Assembly: GCF_000002985.6 (NCBI RefSeq)
Contig: NC_003281.10
Location: 8,928,001 to 8,992,000, forward strand
Reading direction: 5' to 3'
DNA length: 64,000 bases
From: Caenorhabditis elegans
Lineage: Eukaryota; Nematoda; Chromadorea; Rhabditida; Rhabditidae
Positions within the stretch are counted from its first letter, which is position 1. Every line of letters begins with the position of its first letter. The notes below the pieces were generated by a model, which saw nothing but the letters and a program-made list of their open reading frames with translations, had not been told where the DNA came from and searched no databases. Shown here one piece after another: positions 46,126 to 58,681 of the stretch. Both the position numbers and the translations under genes were made by a program.

Positions 46126-46926
46126 ATGTCTCAAACTCCGGCAACTCCAGTGACTCGTGATGAAATAGAGGTCACATTTGCGGCAATGTGCACCGAACAA
46201 AAGCCAAATTTGCTCAAGCTTTCACAATTGAAAATGGTGCTCCGTGCTCTTGGATATGATCCAAGAAACTCAAAAGTACAAGAGATGACTAGGAAAATCA
46301 AAGATGGAAGAAGCATGGTAATGGGATGGCATGGAGGTAATTCTGGATTAACTTTTAAATAAAAGTTTAAATATTTAGAGAAGGATTACATGGACGTTGA
46401 CGAACTGTGGAATGCATTACAATCAAAAGACGATGAAGGAGACTCAACAGAAGATAAAGTTACAACGGAAATGAGATCTGCATTCAAATTATTTGATCCA
46501 GAAAGTAAAGGAACGATTACTGTCGCCAATTTAAAAATGGTTTGTAATCATGTGGAGTTAAAATCAAAATTTCGAACGAAAGTTTTGAAAAAAGGGCCAA
46601 ATTTTTTGAAGTCGGTAGTATTCTATTCAGTATTTATTTATTTAAATATCTCGAGTAACTATGATACATCCTTAATATTATAGCTTTATGAAATAATTGA
46701 ATAAACCGAATTATTTGAAATTTCAATGATTTTAAAAGGAAAATGTCCCAGTTTTTAAAATCGAATTCCAAATTTAAATTGTATTTTGCAGGTCGCCAAG
46801 GAACTCGGAGAAACGTTGGCAGATGCAGATTTCGATGAAATGATTCGCGAAGCTGGTGGTGATAATAACACTGGAATCAATGAGCAACAGTTTTTTGAAA
46901 TCATGAAGAAGACTTGCTTGTACTAA
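46126..46926 (+). CDS. EF-hand protein (centrin/troponin-C/calmodulin superfamily)
   Basis: Three exons: 46126-46336, 46379-46539, 46792-46926; 168 residues, directly after an ACAG acceptor. The layout is four helix-loop-helix units: ATFAAMC...[12 protein letters not shown], the KIKDG segment, [20 protein letters not shown], and [37 protein letters not shown] is the most calmodulin-like. Loop 3 lacks the acidic residue at position 12, and loops 1-2 are not canonical, so Ca2+ binding is probably weak or limited to one site. The closest general match is centrin/caltractin. The internal [19 protein letters not shown] insertion is unusual. Role unknown. From memory, R08D7.5. Confidence 0.8.
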
Positions 46927-47657
46927 GATCCTCAAGAATAACCTCATATCACCATGATCTCTAATTATAATCCCGCTTTAAATATCTTCTAATTATTTTC
47001 CCGAATCTGAATCTCAAATTGTACAGTTTAAAGCTCGATGAAATAAAATGTAATACAATTCAAAACGAAAAATTGAACTTTTATTGATTTTCTGTTCTTT
47101 TAAAAAAAATTTAATATTTGACATGACGCAAAATAGGAAATCGAGGTAAAGCGATTTGTTTTCGACTTGTGTATATTCCAAAATAATAATCAAATGATCA
47201 TCGTTGTTTTGGGTCGGATTGTTGGGACAAGAGGAATGTAAATGAAAATTAATGGAAGCGGAAAGGGAAAGTACAGGGAGGAAGAAACATTGTTTTGTAT
47301 CGTCGATACTTCTCAATCAGTGGACGGGGAATTTTCAGAGAACAGCTACCCATACGTGCTATAACTTAGATTATTTCAGGAAAAAATGGGGGATAAATAG
47401 TACAGACAAGAGAAGAAGAAAAAAATAGTATTTGATTTGTTATATATGTTTTTCGGGGGGACCAATTTGACAGAAAATCAATGAATTACATGAAAAAGTA
47501 CAGGAAAAGACTACTAGATGTGAATTTTCGGGCGATTTTTGAAGGATGCAAGGGCGAATATGATATGGGTGGAAGTGTGATGAGAGAAAAAAGATTAAAA
47601 AAACTAGGAAAAGAGACTATTCAAAGGATAAAACATATATCGAGAATCAGAACATGA
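46927..47657. other. Convergent 3' UTRs, EF-hand gene and pde-2
   Basis: AATAAA at 47042 (+) belongs to the EF-hand gene. On the minus strand AATAAA at 47080-47085 would end pde-2, giving it a 3' UTR of about 570 nt. No coding potential is seen. Confidence 0.5.
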
Positions 47658-50600
47658 TCAACAAGATTCAGAATCTTCGCTGACTTGACGACGTGATGGA
47701 AGTGGAGAACACGATGCGCACGATGAAGACATTGATGAAATCAGTTGACGAGCACGTCTCCATAATCGTCGTGGTGTACGGGATCCTCTACGAGTTGAAC
47801 TAGCTGCAACAGATCCTCCATTGTCCATTGGTTTCAGGAGGGCATCGTCTTCAGATGTCTGGAAAAACAAAGTAATTTAAAAGAATAAATTATATATTTA
47901 AAAAGATACCTTTGACCTAATCTTCTGAAGTGAACGAATCTGTTGTTGTTTGCCGTTTGATTGATTTTGTCCACCACTGCATCCGATTTGATATTTCTTA
48001 TCATATCCATCGAAACGATGATCCAAAATATCTTGTGTTTGAGGAACACTTCCGTTTGCATATACAGGCTCGAACCGTTTTGAAGCAATTTCTGCAGCTC
48101 TTGGGTCTTGCTTTCGCACTCGATCGTATATCTGGAAGAAAAATTATTATTATAAAATCAACAGTCTTTTTTTTTGATTTTTTAAAAAACTTTTTAGAAG
48201 AAATGTATGTTTGCTTATCGTTTTTTTAAATAAAAAATAAATATAATTTGTTTTTGTTTTGAATTTTTGATGTTCTGAACATTTTTCCTTTATTTCGGAA
48301 AATTGAAAAATTTTCGTTTCTTTATGACACCCTTGCGGTCGCTTTCTGAGCAGGACTGGGACTTTTATTTTGGTTTTTCAGAGAAAAAACCAAAAAAAAT
48401 GTTCACGGTTTTAAAAAAAATAAATTCAAGCATTAATTTTTTGGGTTTTTCGCAAATTTCCATTTCTTGTTTTTCTGAGTAAAACGTACCCTCCGTTCTA
48501 GATTCTCGTCTCGCAAATACTCGAGTGTATTTGTTGCAGAAGGATTATTTCGAACTTCTTCATCGAGAGCAACCCAGCACAAATGATTTGCATCAATTGC
48601 TTCAGATGTTGTTCTTCCTTCGGGTACCACACTGGCCAGCAGTCTGAAAAATATTTTTGCCAGTTTTCTAATGATAACAGATGCGAAATTTTTCAATTTT
48701 TGCGCCAAACGTACACAACCGGGTCCCGAAACGACTGTTTTTCTTTTATTGAAACGAGCGTGCTCCTTTGAAGAGTACTGTGACTGCAGAATTTGCTGTT
48801 TTCCTATTAATTGTTGTATTTAAAAAATTATATATTTGTTCTTATGTAGATTTTCACTGTTTTTTTTCAAATAATAAACTTGAAAAAAAGGTGAAAGCTT
48901 AATGAAACATTGAAACATCGAATTTTTTAAATGTCGTTAAAAAATCAGATTTTCTTCAAAAAAGTATTACAAGGCCAAAATTTTAGACAACTTTTTCCTA
49001 AAGTATCAGAAAATCGAAAAACGACAATTTTCCGTTCTTTGATTTTCGAAAAAAATTTAAAACCAACCCCCATGTTGGGGACTACCGTAATCCTTAGAGG
49101 ATCACACCATTTTGCATTTAAGAAAATAAGTCGTTTCGCTACCGTATTTTTGGGACGAAACTCGCATAAACCGAATCTCATAACTCACTGAAAAACGGGA
49201 ACTCCTATTTTGAAGAGGAAATCAATTTGTACAGTTGGAACATAGGCATTAGTTCGATCCATCATCTCCAGTGGTTTCACACCCAGCTGTAGTTCAAGAT
49301 CACCTTGCGCGAAGAATTCCAGATAAATATTTTCAGCTATTCGCTTCGCGTTATGGAAGTTTTTGGCTTGATCAGATAGATCAGAGGCAGTCATAACTAG
49401 ACACATGAGAAGGTAACGATGATCAAATGACATCGGATTATACCCTTCCGAAATCATAGTCTTGATACGTTCTTGTTTCCTGAGATGAGCTGATATGTCA
49501 GTGGCGAGAATGACTTCACGAATTGTGTTCACTATTGTTCGGAAGTCAGCTGCAGGTAAATTCTCCAATATGGAGCATTCTTCTTGCTGAAGCAACTTGA
49601 TAGTTTGTGCGAAATGATGTCTCTCGAGAACACTTCCTTCGGTACTATATAAAACTGAAAGTGGCGTTTTTTGAAGTGATTGCATCTGGAATGAATTCGT
49701 AGTCCCTCGATGGTCAATATCGTGACATAGACAAGCAATGAGAAGTGAGAGTCGTTCCATATCACTTAATGCTCGACGAATTGCATCTGTTCGAAGTGTC
49801 AGCCAACAAAAGTGTGTAACTGCGAATGCATGTGACCAATTGTGGTACGGAACAGGCCGATATCCAGCTGAGACACGTAGAACCAAATATGACAGTTTTC
49901 GTTTGTTTAATTTATAAAGCATAGAGAAGCCGAGATCTTCGAAAAACATCATCGATGCTCGGTGAAAGTGATTCTCTCCGACGGATCGAGGTGGAAATGA
50001 GAAATCGGCAAAGTTTTGACTAAAGTATCGCCAATCTCGTAGAGGGTCATTGACAAGTCGCATAATGTCAACTTCTTCGATCTGAAACAAATTTCATTTT
50101 TAAAACATGACCACCATTTTTAAGAAGAAAAACCCACCACAGCATCTTCGCCTTGAATTTTGAATTCCTCAACCATATGGATCCGCGTACGAACTTCCTC
50201 GATTTGTTTCGCCAGGATCGCCTGCAAACATTTCAACATTTTTGGGAAACCGGAAACATGTGCACAACATGCCACTATGACAAGGTGGTCAAACATATTG
50301 AGCTGGTAACCAGTCGCTATACAAAAGGAGTTTCACGAACTAATATAATACTACGACTGAATGGAATGGGAGCTATAGAGATAGATCGTGATCAAAAGAC
50401 CAGGGGAAAATCTTTTAAAAATAAGAACTCAACTCAAAATTGCACAAACTTCGGAAAAAAAACCTTATTTTAGTTATAATCTCTTTTTTTTTAAGATTAT
50501 TTTCCTATTTTCCATATTGTATTTCAGTTATTTATCATACGTTTTTTTTCGTTGATTCAGGTACATTTAAACCAAATTTTGATAAAGAACTCAAATATGA

Positions 50601-53355
50601 AAAATAGGGCAGAAATGCAATTAAAATTGATTCCGATCGCTGCGAAACGGAAAAGTAGGCAAACTTTGAGTTTTTTGCTCAAATTAGGCTTTTTTTTAAA
50701 TTTTGAACTCCATATAAAGTTTAATAAAGCAAAGAATTTGAAGGAGCAACAATTTCTTTTTAAAGAATCAAAAACTCGAAAAAACCTACATGAGCAATAC
50801 TGTTGGCAACAAAGTACGAGAATCGCTTAATATATTTCTCGTCGTGTCGCGAGAATCCATTCTCCTTATTGTATAGAACAATGACTCCAATCAACGAGCC
50901 TGTAATTGAAATATAATATTAGTTTTCTATTGTGTGTGTGTGTTTTGTATTTTGATCTTTTCATCTCTTCCTTCCGCTTTTCCCAAACTCTGAATCAATT
51001 CCAAGGACAACAACGATGTCTGTGTTCTTGGTTGAACAAAAGAATGCATTCAGAAAACATTTGAACTACGATCGTGTATAAAATAATGAACAAAAAAAAA
51101 GATGATGATGAGGAGGACATTCCCCGAATCCCTATCTTTCTCTCATTTTTTCATTGATTATGAATGACACAATTTGTCACATATACACAACATCCGGTGT
51201 GACGAAATAACTTTTTTTTTTGAGAGAGAGAGAGAGAAATTATTTCTACGAAAGCAGAAAAATAAAACACCTGCTGATAGGAGAAAAAGTGCAAGGAAGG
51301 ATTTTCAGAGAATTATGAATAATTAACAGAGATTTTAGTTTCGAAAATGCTTTTTGGCACCAAGGAATACAAAAGTTTAAAAAATTTATTACTTGAAATT
51401 TTGCGATTTTCGGCTCAACAATAGTTTTAAAAAATTTTGAAAAAAGAGTGTGCACCTTTAAGATAAAATTTTAAAATTTTTTGATTAATTTCACAAAAAA
51501 TATTTTTATAATGGAACATTAGGAAAATTGAGAAAAATATGTTTTTTTTTCAAACTTTAAAAAAACCTCAATTTATTTTTTAAAAGTTGTCCTTTTTAGA
51601 TGAAATATTAATTAATATTACTGTAGTTTCTAGTTTTTGACAATTTTGTTCGCTTTTAGAACAAAAATTGCTATACAAACTTTAGAAATTAGTTTTTAAT
51701 TTTTTTCTGAAGTTTTGTTTTTAATTTTTCCCTTTCTGTTCCCCATTCATCTCTTTCTCAACCCTTTTCGTTATTTTCGCCAATTGTTTTCACATTATTT
51801 TCTCACTCAGCGATATTTATGTCATCTTGAAAGAGATCAGAAAGAACAAAAGACGGAGAGAAAGAGAGTGATGCGAACAGAGAAAAATAAATGAAACCAG
51901 CTCATTCATAAACTTTCAAAAAAAAAAGACTCACATGAACTATCGATAAGTGGAAAAGCAATCAAATTTCGTGCTTTAATGCTGAATTGCTCATCAATTT
52001 CCTCATTAAAAAACGGACATCTGCTCACATCGCGAATGTTCATCGTTCGCATCGTTGACGCAACTTTCCCAACAATACCGTAACCCATATCAAACTTTTT
52101 TCCCGTCATCAACATCGTCTCATTGTTGAATAGAACCATCTGTTTGTTGTCTTCATCGTGGAGGAATACCGCATAGCTGGAAATGTTTTTTTTTAATGAT
52201 TATTGAGTCAAAAGTTCAGTTTTTTTTGAGTTTTAAGATTTAACTAATGCGGGATGAATAAGCCAATAAAAATAATAAAATAACAAATTTTTCACGAAAA
52301 AAAGTATTTTTTCGGCATGAAAAAAGCAACAAAAACCCGTGAGGGTTTTTAATGGTTTTTATAAAATTTTATTCCCGCTTTTTCCTCTTTAAAACTCACT
52401 CTTCGGCTTCCGTATTCTTCTTGGCTTCTGCTATAATACAGCTAATTAGTGCACTCAAATTGTTCGTCAAACACAGAAATTGATCAAATATCGACATGGG
52501 AACCAGCGGCGAGAGTACAGTACGATCAGATTCATTAGAAGCTACAGAGCACGCATCATCCTGATCATCCATTTTAACCAGTGGTCGGCTGAGTTTTCGA
52601 ACAATCGGAACGTCGGGTAATAGTTCGAGTAGACCGGATGAAGTCTGCAAAAATGATAGTAGATGAAGGGTATTTAAAAAGACAATAAATACGTGTTTCT
52701 GACTTATTTCGCATACTTTCGTCAGAGCAAAGGGCTACGAAATGGGAGTGTACGATAATGACGTGGCAATGAGGAAGCCATCATATTAGACTTATGAAAT
52801 CTTTAAGCAAATATTTCACTCTCATCTTTAAAAACAATCTTTTTTTGTGATTTTTACAAATTTAGAAGAAAATGATCAAAACTTCACGTTGAAAAAATAA
52901 TTTTCAAGAAAAAGCGACTTACAGGTTCTTCTATATCATAACGCAATGATGCTCCCCAATCATCTTTCGTTCCTCGATTTTTCAGCTGCATTTGCAAATT
53001 TCGATTCCGCGTTTCATTGTTGTTGAAGTGTAACGGTGGATGGGAAGTTTTCCTCCAAACTGTTGGACTTGCAGATCCTGCAGGCTCGTTTGACGATTTG
53101 GCTGCATTTGCACCTGTGAATACTGCAATGAGAGTGATGATTTTGGAGAATTTTGGGAGGTAAGCTGCATTTCACTAAATTCGCGGATCGATCGTTCAGT
53201 TTCAACAGAATTTTTTAAGGATGTTCCAAAATTTTTCTCGATTAATAATGTGTAAAATTCTTACCAGTCATGCCTCCGCAACAAGTTGACCCGCTAGCTG
53301 CTTCGTGATGATGATGATGGAGGCCGTCACCTGGAAACCCACATGAATGACACAT
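47658..53355 (-). CDS. pde-2: 3',5'-cyclic nucleotide phosphodiesterase, GAF-containing
   Basis: Exons, high to low: 53355-53265, 53122-52923, 52644-52400, 52176-51935, 50899-50790, 50221-50138, 50081-49189, 48643-48490, 48131-47910, 47858-47658; 813 residues for this isoform, phases agree. An N-terminal low-complexity region is followed by one GAF domain (about 155-300: [16 protein letters not shown]...[15 protein letters not shown]) that ends with the nucleotide-binding NKFDE signature ([11 protein letters not shown]). The PDEase catalytic domain follows: [38 protein letters not shown] metal ligands, and an invariant-Gln region ([15 protein letters not shown]). The enzyme hydrolyses cGMP and/or cAMP; the family is PDE2-like, but vertebrate PDE2 has two GAF domains. 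A basic, Ser/Cys-rich tail of about 140 residues is extra. Another upstream exon exists (53670-53897). From memory, R08D7.6. Confidence 0.92.
48697..49160. repeat. Foldback repeat, CGGTCTC/GAGACC family, diverged copy 5 (pde-2 intron)
   Basis: Left arm TTTTTGCGCCAAACGTAC...CCGGGTCCCGAAACGACTG; right arm AAGTCGTTTCGCTACCGTAT with TTTTTGGGACG. It fills most of the pde-2 intron 48644-49188. Confidence 0.55.
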
Positions 53356-53385
53356 TTTGGAGTGGTTTTTGTGTTCTTGTGCTGC

Positions 53386-53397
53386 TTTTATATACGC
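53386..53397 (-). promoter_or_regulatory. TATA-like box upstream of the short pde-2 first exon
   Basis: Read on the minus strand, GCGTATATAAAAG lies about 30 nt above the ATG at 53355, and no TTTCAG acceptor intervenes. This suggests an internal promoter for the MCHSCG isoform. Inference from motif and spacing only. Confidence 0.35.
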
Positions 53398-53669
53398 AAC
53401 AAAACCATTCTCCGCTCTTTTTTCGCAATTTTGTTCTCTTTCGGTATCGCGAAGAGGCGAAGGGTCGAAAACAATCAAAAATACAGTTTTCCGGGAATAA
53501 ATAATACAAAAATGTTTTGGGAGAGAACGGTTTGTACATTGTTGCGGGTTGAACATTAATTCAAGTTTTACACGTACTAGAATCGCGGTTAAAGTTTTTG
53601 AAAACTGAATTTGATTTTTCAGATATTATGGGGCTCAAAACGTTTTGTTGAATACTTTGTTAGTCTTAC

Positions 53670-53897
53670 CTCTTTGGGAATTTTGACAATTTGTCTGAGG
53701 AGATGGATGAGCGGAGGACGGTGAAGAGTTTCGACGCAATTCTAGCATAGAACATGCGATCCTTTGTGGTGAGTATGCGATGTCAGCAACAGCAGCAACA
53801 GCGGAAAGATGGGTTAATTTTCTTCGTTTATTGATATTTTCACTTGAAATTTCTTCTTCTTCTTCTTCGTCGCCTGCTCCTTCAATTTTTCTTTTCG
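53670..53897 (-). CDS. pde-2: Alternative upstream pde-2 coding exon
   Basis: 228 bp bounded by TTTTTAG and GTAAGA, entered and left in phase 1. It encodes [40 protein letters not shown] and [20 protein letters not shown]. Leaving in phase 1 lets it splice to 53122 exactly as the 53355-53265 exon does, so it probably belongs to a longer isoform. Its KRRK and EEEEEE runs resemble a nuclear or acidic tail. The exon(s) upstream of it, including the start codon, were not found. Confidence 0.6.
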
Positions 53898-54109
53898 CTA
53901 AAAATTTCGTTATATAGATTATTGCAATATGTGAAAAATCATGGAAAGGAAAATAAGGAGAAGACGACAACGACAACGATGACGACAAAAAAGCTCTGCG
54001 AGTTCAATTCCCAGTGGTAGCGCATAGTTTTTTTTCGCGCCATTTTTTGACAGACTGGTAGCAGAAAGAGTCCGAGAAATAGAAATAAAATATATGGAAA
54101 ACAAGTTGG

Positions 54110-54143
54110 AATAGAGAGAGAGAGGGAGAGAGAGAGAGAGTCA
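54110..54143 (+). repeat. GA microsatellite
   Basis: An almost pure (GA)n tract, AGAGAGAGAGAGGGAGAGAG and onward. A shorter one lies at 51222-51236, and an opposite-strand CT tract is at 54352-54376. Confidence 0.9.
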
Positions 54144-57100
54144 GAGATGATGAATGAGGTGAAAAATATTTAAAACCTGAACACTCAGTTAGTTATAAAA
54201 CGTCAAAAACGACGATGAAATCCATTTCATTGAATGAGCGCTCTGGGCGGGGAAACGAGAGGAGAGTGCGCGAAAAAATGAAGAGAGAGAGTGAAGAGAT
54301 GCAGACATTGAAAAGTAATTGGATCGGCGACATCGGCGCTTCTTCCTTTTTCTCTCTTTCTCTCTCTCTCTCTCTAGAGTCTTCTTCTTCCGTTCAAAGT
54401 GTGTGTTGTGTCAAGAAGAGGATGAATAAAATAATGAAAAGAAGAAGAAGAAGTGAAGAATTTAGAATAATTTGAAAATAATTCTATCAAACAAGCACTT
54501 AAATTACTCAGACTGATCTTAAATGCCGGGTTACTGTAACCGAAAATCGAAAAAAATCTCCAATTGACATTTGAATTACCGCGCTCTTGTCTCGAAACAC
54601 CGCCCATTTTTCCGTGCCGCACTTCGATTTTTATTAATTTTGACGCAGATTCTTCGGTTTTTTCTGGAATTTTCAGTCTATAAAAACATTTACTTTATGC
54701 CAAACATTTGTCTTCCTTTTGTATTATCTCGACAATTTTGACCAGTCTGCGTATTTCACAGTGAAAAATATTTCTCTATGATTAAAAAACTCAAAAAAAA
54801 AACTTTTGTGCTCAGCTAAGCAGATAAGCAAGTTAAAAATGAGAACAACACAAACATGGTGAGCAGGTGATTGGGATATCTAGTAGTATGGAGAAACATA
54901 AATTAAATTTAGAAAATTGCCCTGAGCAGGCACGTGGGCGTTGTTGCTCAACGACTACACCTAGTGTAGTTGCTCAGAAATACGAAAAGGACACCCCGAT
55001 GTAAAAAAGTGGCTCTGGGTAATAAATAAGGTGTCGTTCGGGAGGGGGGGAGTTTCCTGAATGTTCCACGACGCCTTGTGCCATGCACCATTTTTTGTGC
55101 TAGCCAAGAGAAGCGAAGCCTTTTAAAAATGAATGACACCGTCACGACACGACCGGCATTAGGAATTCAGTAGCGTCCAACATATCGATGCTACCAAAAA
55201 GTGACAGAATTCGAGATGAGGTCGACGTGTGTGTGTGTTGTCTTCGCATGAGGAGAGGGGAAACAGATATAACACAAGTGATAAGGGGGTGGGCCTTTTG
55301 TGGTGTGAGAAATATCTCATTTTCGTGAGAATAAGAACACCTTTCTCTCATTTCCGATTAACTGAAGGTCGAGAGAGAGAGTGAATCGAGAGAAATAGAG
55401 ACAGGGTGGTTCGAGAAGTGGGCGTGGCGTTGATAACTAATAGGATCGAAGCCTTTATGAGAGAAGAAAAATATAAATTAAATGCATTAAAGATGGGATA
55501 TGAATGACTAGAAATTCCATTGAGTCTACAGATTATAATAATTTCAGTGTATTTCTGATCTCATAAAGGTCCAGACCACCCTCTCTTTCTTTTCTTCAAG
55601 GAAACCAGAGACACGATTCCCACGGTCACCTGTTTTCTGTGTTTTGTCACAAGACGGAAAATGCCTTCTCTCAGAACAAGTGCACACGGTCATTCCGGTT
55701 TATTTATTCAAAAAAACCGTTTTTTTTTTCAAAATGAAAAATAACCTGACCATCGAAAACAACATACATGACTTCTTGTCAAGGACCAAGAAAGAGCCAA
55801 AGAAAAATGCACAAAATGAGGTGCAGTATCTAAAATCCATTCAGTTTCTTTAAGAGGGAATCACATGCGATATGATGATGACTTGAGGATGAGGCAATGA
55901 TAAGAGAGATAGTGAGAGTGTCAGACAAAAGAGGTATGTGCGCACGCGATTTTACTTTTTTTCTCATTCCAAATGACCAACTATCAATGGAACCAACGGT
56001 TTCTTCGCGAAAGAATCGAGACCGTAAAAAGTGACAGTGTTAGAGGGTGTCATTCCTTGCGCCAGATGATCCTATGACGTGAGGAGGACAAACATAGACT
56101 ACACGTGGGTAAAACTGTGGATTTATTGAAAGTCAAAGTTTGATAGTTGAAAAGGTGGAAAGATCAGTAGCCTCTGACCTGTTATAAAATATGAAAAGAA
56201 AAAGGAGACATCGTCGAAAAGCTCATCGTGACGTGAGCATCGGGCATTGGCGACTCGAATTTCGGAATTTTCTCGCTAAAAATTCAAGTCTCTTACGCAT
56301 GAATTGAATACGAAACACACGATAGCTACGGAGAACACGATAATTCTTTGATATTTTTAGACTATCGAAACTGAAATTTCAGATCACTGAACTCAGATTT
56401 CATAGTTTCAAAAAACTTAATTCACTTCAAAAGTGACAAGTATTATTTTGCAATAGGGCACGACTTATTTTCAAAAACAAAAAGTCTAATTTTTAAAAAT
56501 AAAACGAGAGACAAGTATTGAGGGCAGCGCGAATAATTTCACATATACACACACTATCACTAAAACGAAATAATCAGCTGATAACACATACACACACAAC
56601 ATGAGAAACCTTTCATTTTTGGATGCTTGTTGCGAATACACTGAATACTCCCTCCGAGAAGACACACAGAAATAAAGTGGTAGAGAAGGGGGGCGGGAAC
56701 AATCTGGTCAACAAAATGCACTTAGTTTGATGAGAAAATAGAGAAAAAACACACACAGAACAGAAAGAACAGAAAGAAATTGAGAATTTTTTGATTTTAA
56801 GATTTGGAAAAATTGAAATATCTCAATTTTAAAGAGAGATCAAAAATTGACGTCACGAAAGGAGCAGAGAAGGAGGGAGAAACTGGGCGTGTACAGGAAA
56901 GGCTAGTTTTTTGTTTGTTTTTCATTCTTTTGCCGACTTAGGTTGCTTCTTCTTCTGCTGCTGCACTGTCAAAATACGTCGGAAACGATTGCGAGAGCCG
57001 AACAAAGTGACGACGAGAACGAAAAAAGAGTGAAGAAACAACAAGTTCAATGAGGAAATAGAAGAAAACGCAAAAAAAAGAGTGAGAAAATAGAGAAAAA

Positions 57101-58533
57101 ATGGGAAGAAACGTAGGCGGAATGGTGGAGGGTGAAGAGAGAAACACAAATGATGAATAAATGCGTTTTGGCTGGTTGCCAGCTGACGAAGACGCGGGAA
57201 ATGAGAAAGAGCACGTATGGGACAGGAGGGATGTTAGACGGTTAGAGAAGATGAACAGAGACGCGAAATGAACGGATGAGGTTATCTTTTGAAACATTAT
57301 CCTCATTTTTTGAAAAAATTTCTAATGAATTGTGAGTTCATGATGATGAAACAGGGGAGTAGTACATTGAAAAATGTGAGATAAAGAAAAAATGGAGGCG
57401 CGAGACAAGAGAACGGGAAAGTTCAGTAGACAACACAACGGCAGTTGGTTAAAGTTTGTCTGCGATTACGGTAATTTCAGATTTCATCGACCGAACAGCC
57501 GTCCGTTTGTAACTTCAAAGAGAACAAAAGCTCAATATTGTAAATAGAAACAAAATTCTCGGAGAAATCAGGAAAAAACTCATAAAAAAAGATATAAATA
57601 CTCGAAAAAAAATAATTCGAAAATTCCAGAAACAAAAAGTTGTCGTCTATTATGTGTGTTGTACGCAATGGGCATTGCGGACCTATTTTGGCGGAAATTC
57701 AAATTTACAGTTTCCTTGTGAACAATTATTAATAAAATGTAAATTTACATGTTTTTTTTTCAAATATTTCTGGCAAAAACTCAAGAAAATAAAACAATAA
57801 ATGTTTCTTGAAACCGTCGGCACAATCAGCAATTATTAAATAAATGCATGTTGATAACCATAAATCACTGGGATGGTGTGTTTTTCTTCTCAAATGGTGT
57901 CTGGTGTCTATTTTATCTCTATTATTATCAAATATCTTACTTTATTTATTTAGAAATAATGACGAAAAGTTTCTCCGAATACGGTAAATGCGCGTCAAAT
58001 ATCTCGCATTGAGTGTAAAACGATTCGAATTCAGATTTTGAAGAATCGTGTAATATCGAATTCTAATCAAGAAAAAGTCTTTCGAGTAAATGGAAAGCAA
58101 CGAAAAGCACATGACATTGTGAAATATGGAAAGAGAACTGATAAGTGATGGCGCCAAGAAGACCGGAAGGAAGGTGCGAAAAAAAGAAGAAATTGATGGA
58201 CGAGGACGACGACTACTTGTTTTTCGAATCGGATGAAGAATCGCTTCTTTTTTTTGACTGACGACAACGTCGACGGTGGTGAGCCGATTAGTGTTTAGAG
58301 AGAGAAAAACGAAAAACAGTGAGGAGAAGATGTTCGATTCATCTTCGCTTTTTAAGCATATTATTCGCGTGTTTTTTCTCGTTAATACTACTGACATGTT
58401 ATTCAAAACAACAAACAATAATACGAATGTTTTCTGAAGTGGTGAGAATAGGCAAATAGATATTCATGAAAATAACAAGAAGATGAAGCAATCGTGCGCT
58501 AACGCCAAATAAAAAACTCCGCCCCCAAGTGTT

Positions 58534-58681
58534 GGGTCTCGTTAGGTATACCGCAATTTCAAATTGTTCTCACTGTTTTCGAAGAATTGTTCTTTATTGA
58601 AGTTATTTGTTCAAATTTGTATTTACAAATTGATTACACTGAAATCATTTTTACTGAGCCGACAATACCTAATGAGACCCA
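58534..58681. repeat. Foldback repeat, GGGTCTCGTTAGGTA family, copy C
   Basis: Inverted arms GGGTCTCGTTAGGTATACCG and ACCTAATGAGACCC around AT-rich sequence. Outer flanks CTCCGCC and GGCGGAGCGTTACAGTTGGC match copies A and B, so the complete element is about 58518-58735. Confidence 0.75.

Noticed and set aside
57942..58418. 158-residue minus-strand frame upstream of pde-2
   Set aside because: Ser/Phe/Arg-biased, as expected from the pyrimidine-rich strand. Its possible donor phase does not match the 53897 exon entry, so it was not adopted as a pde-2 start.
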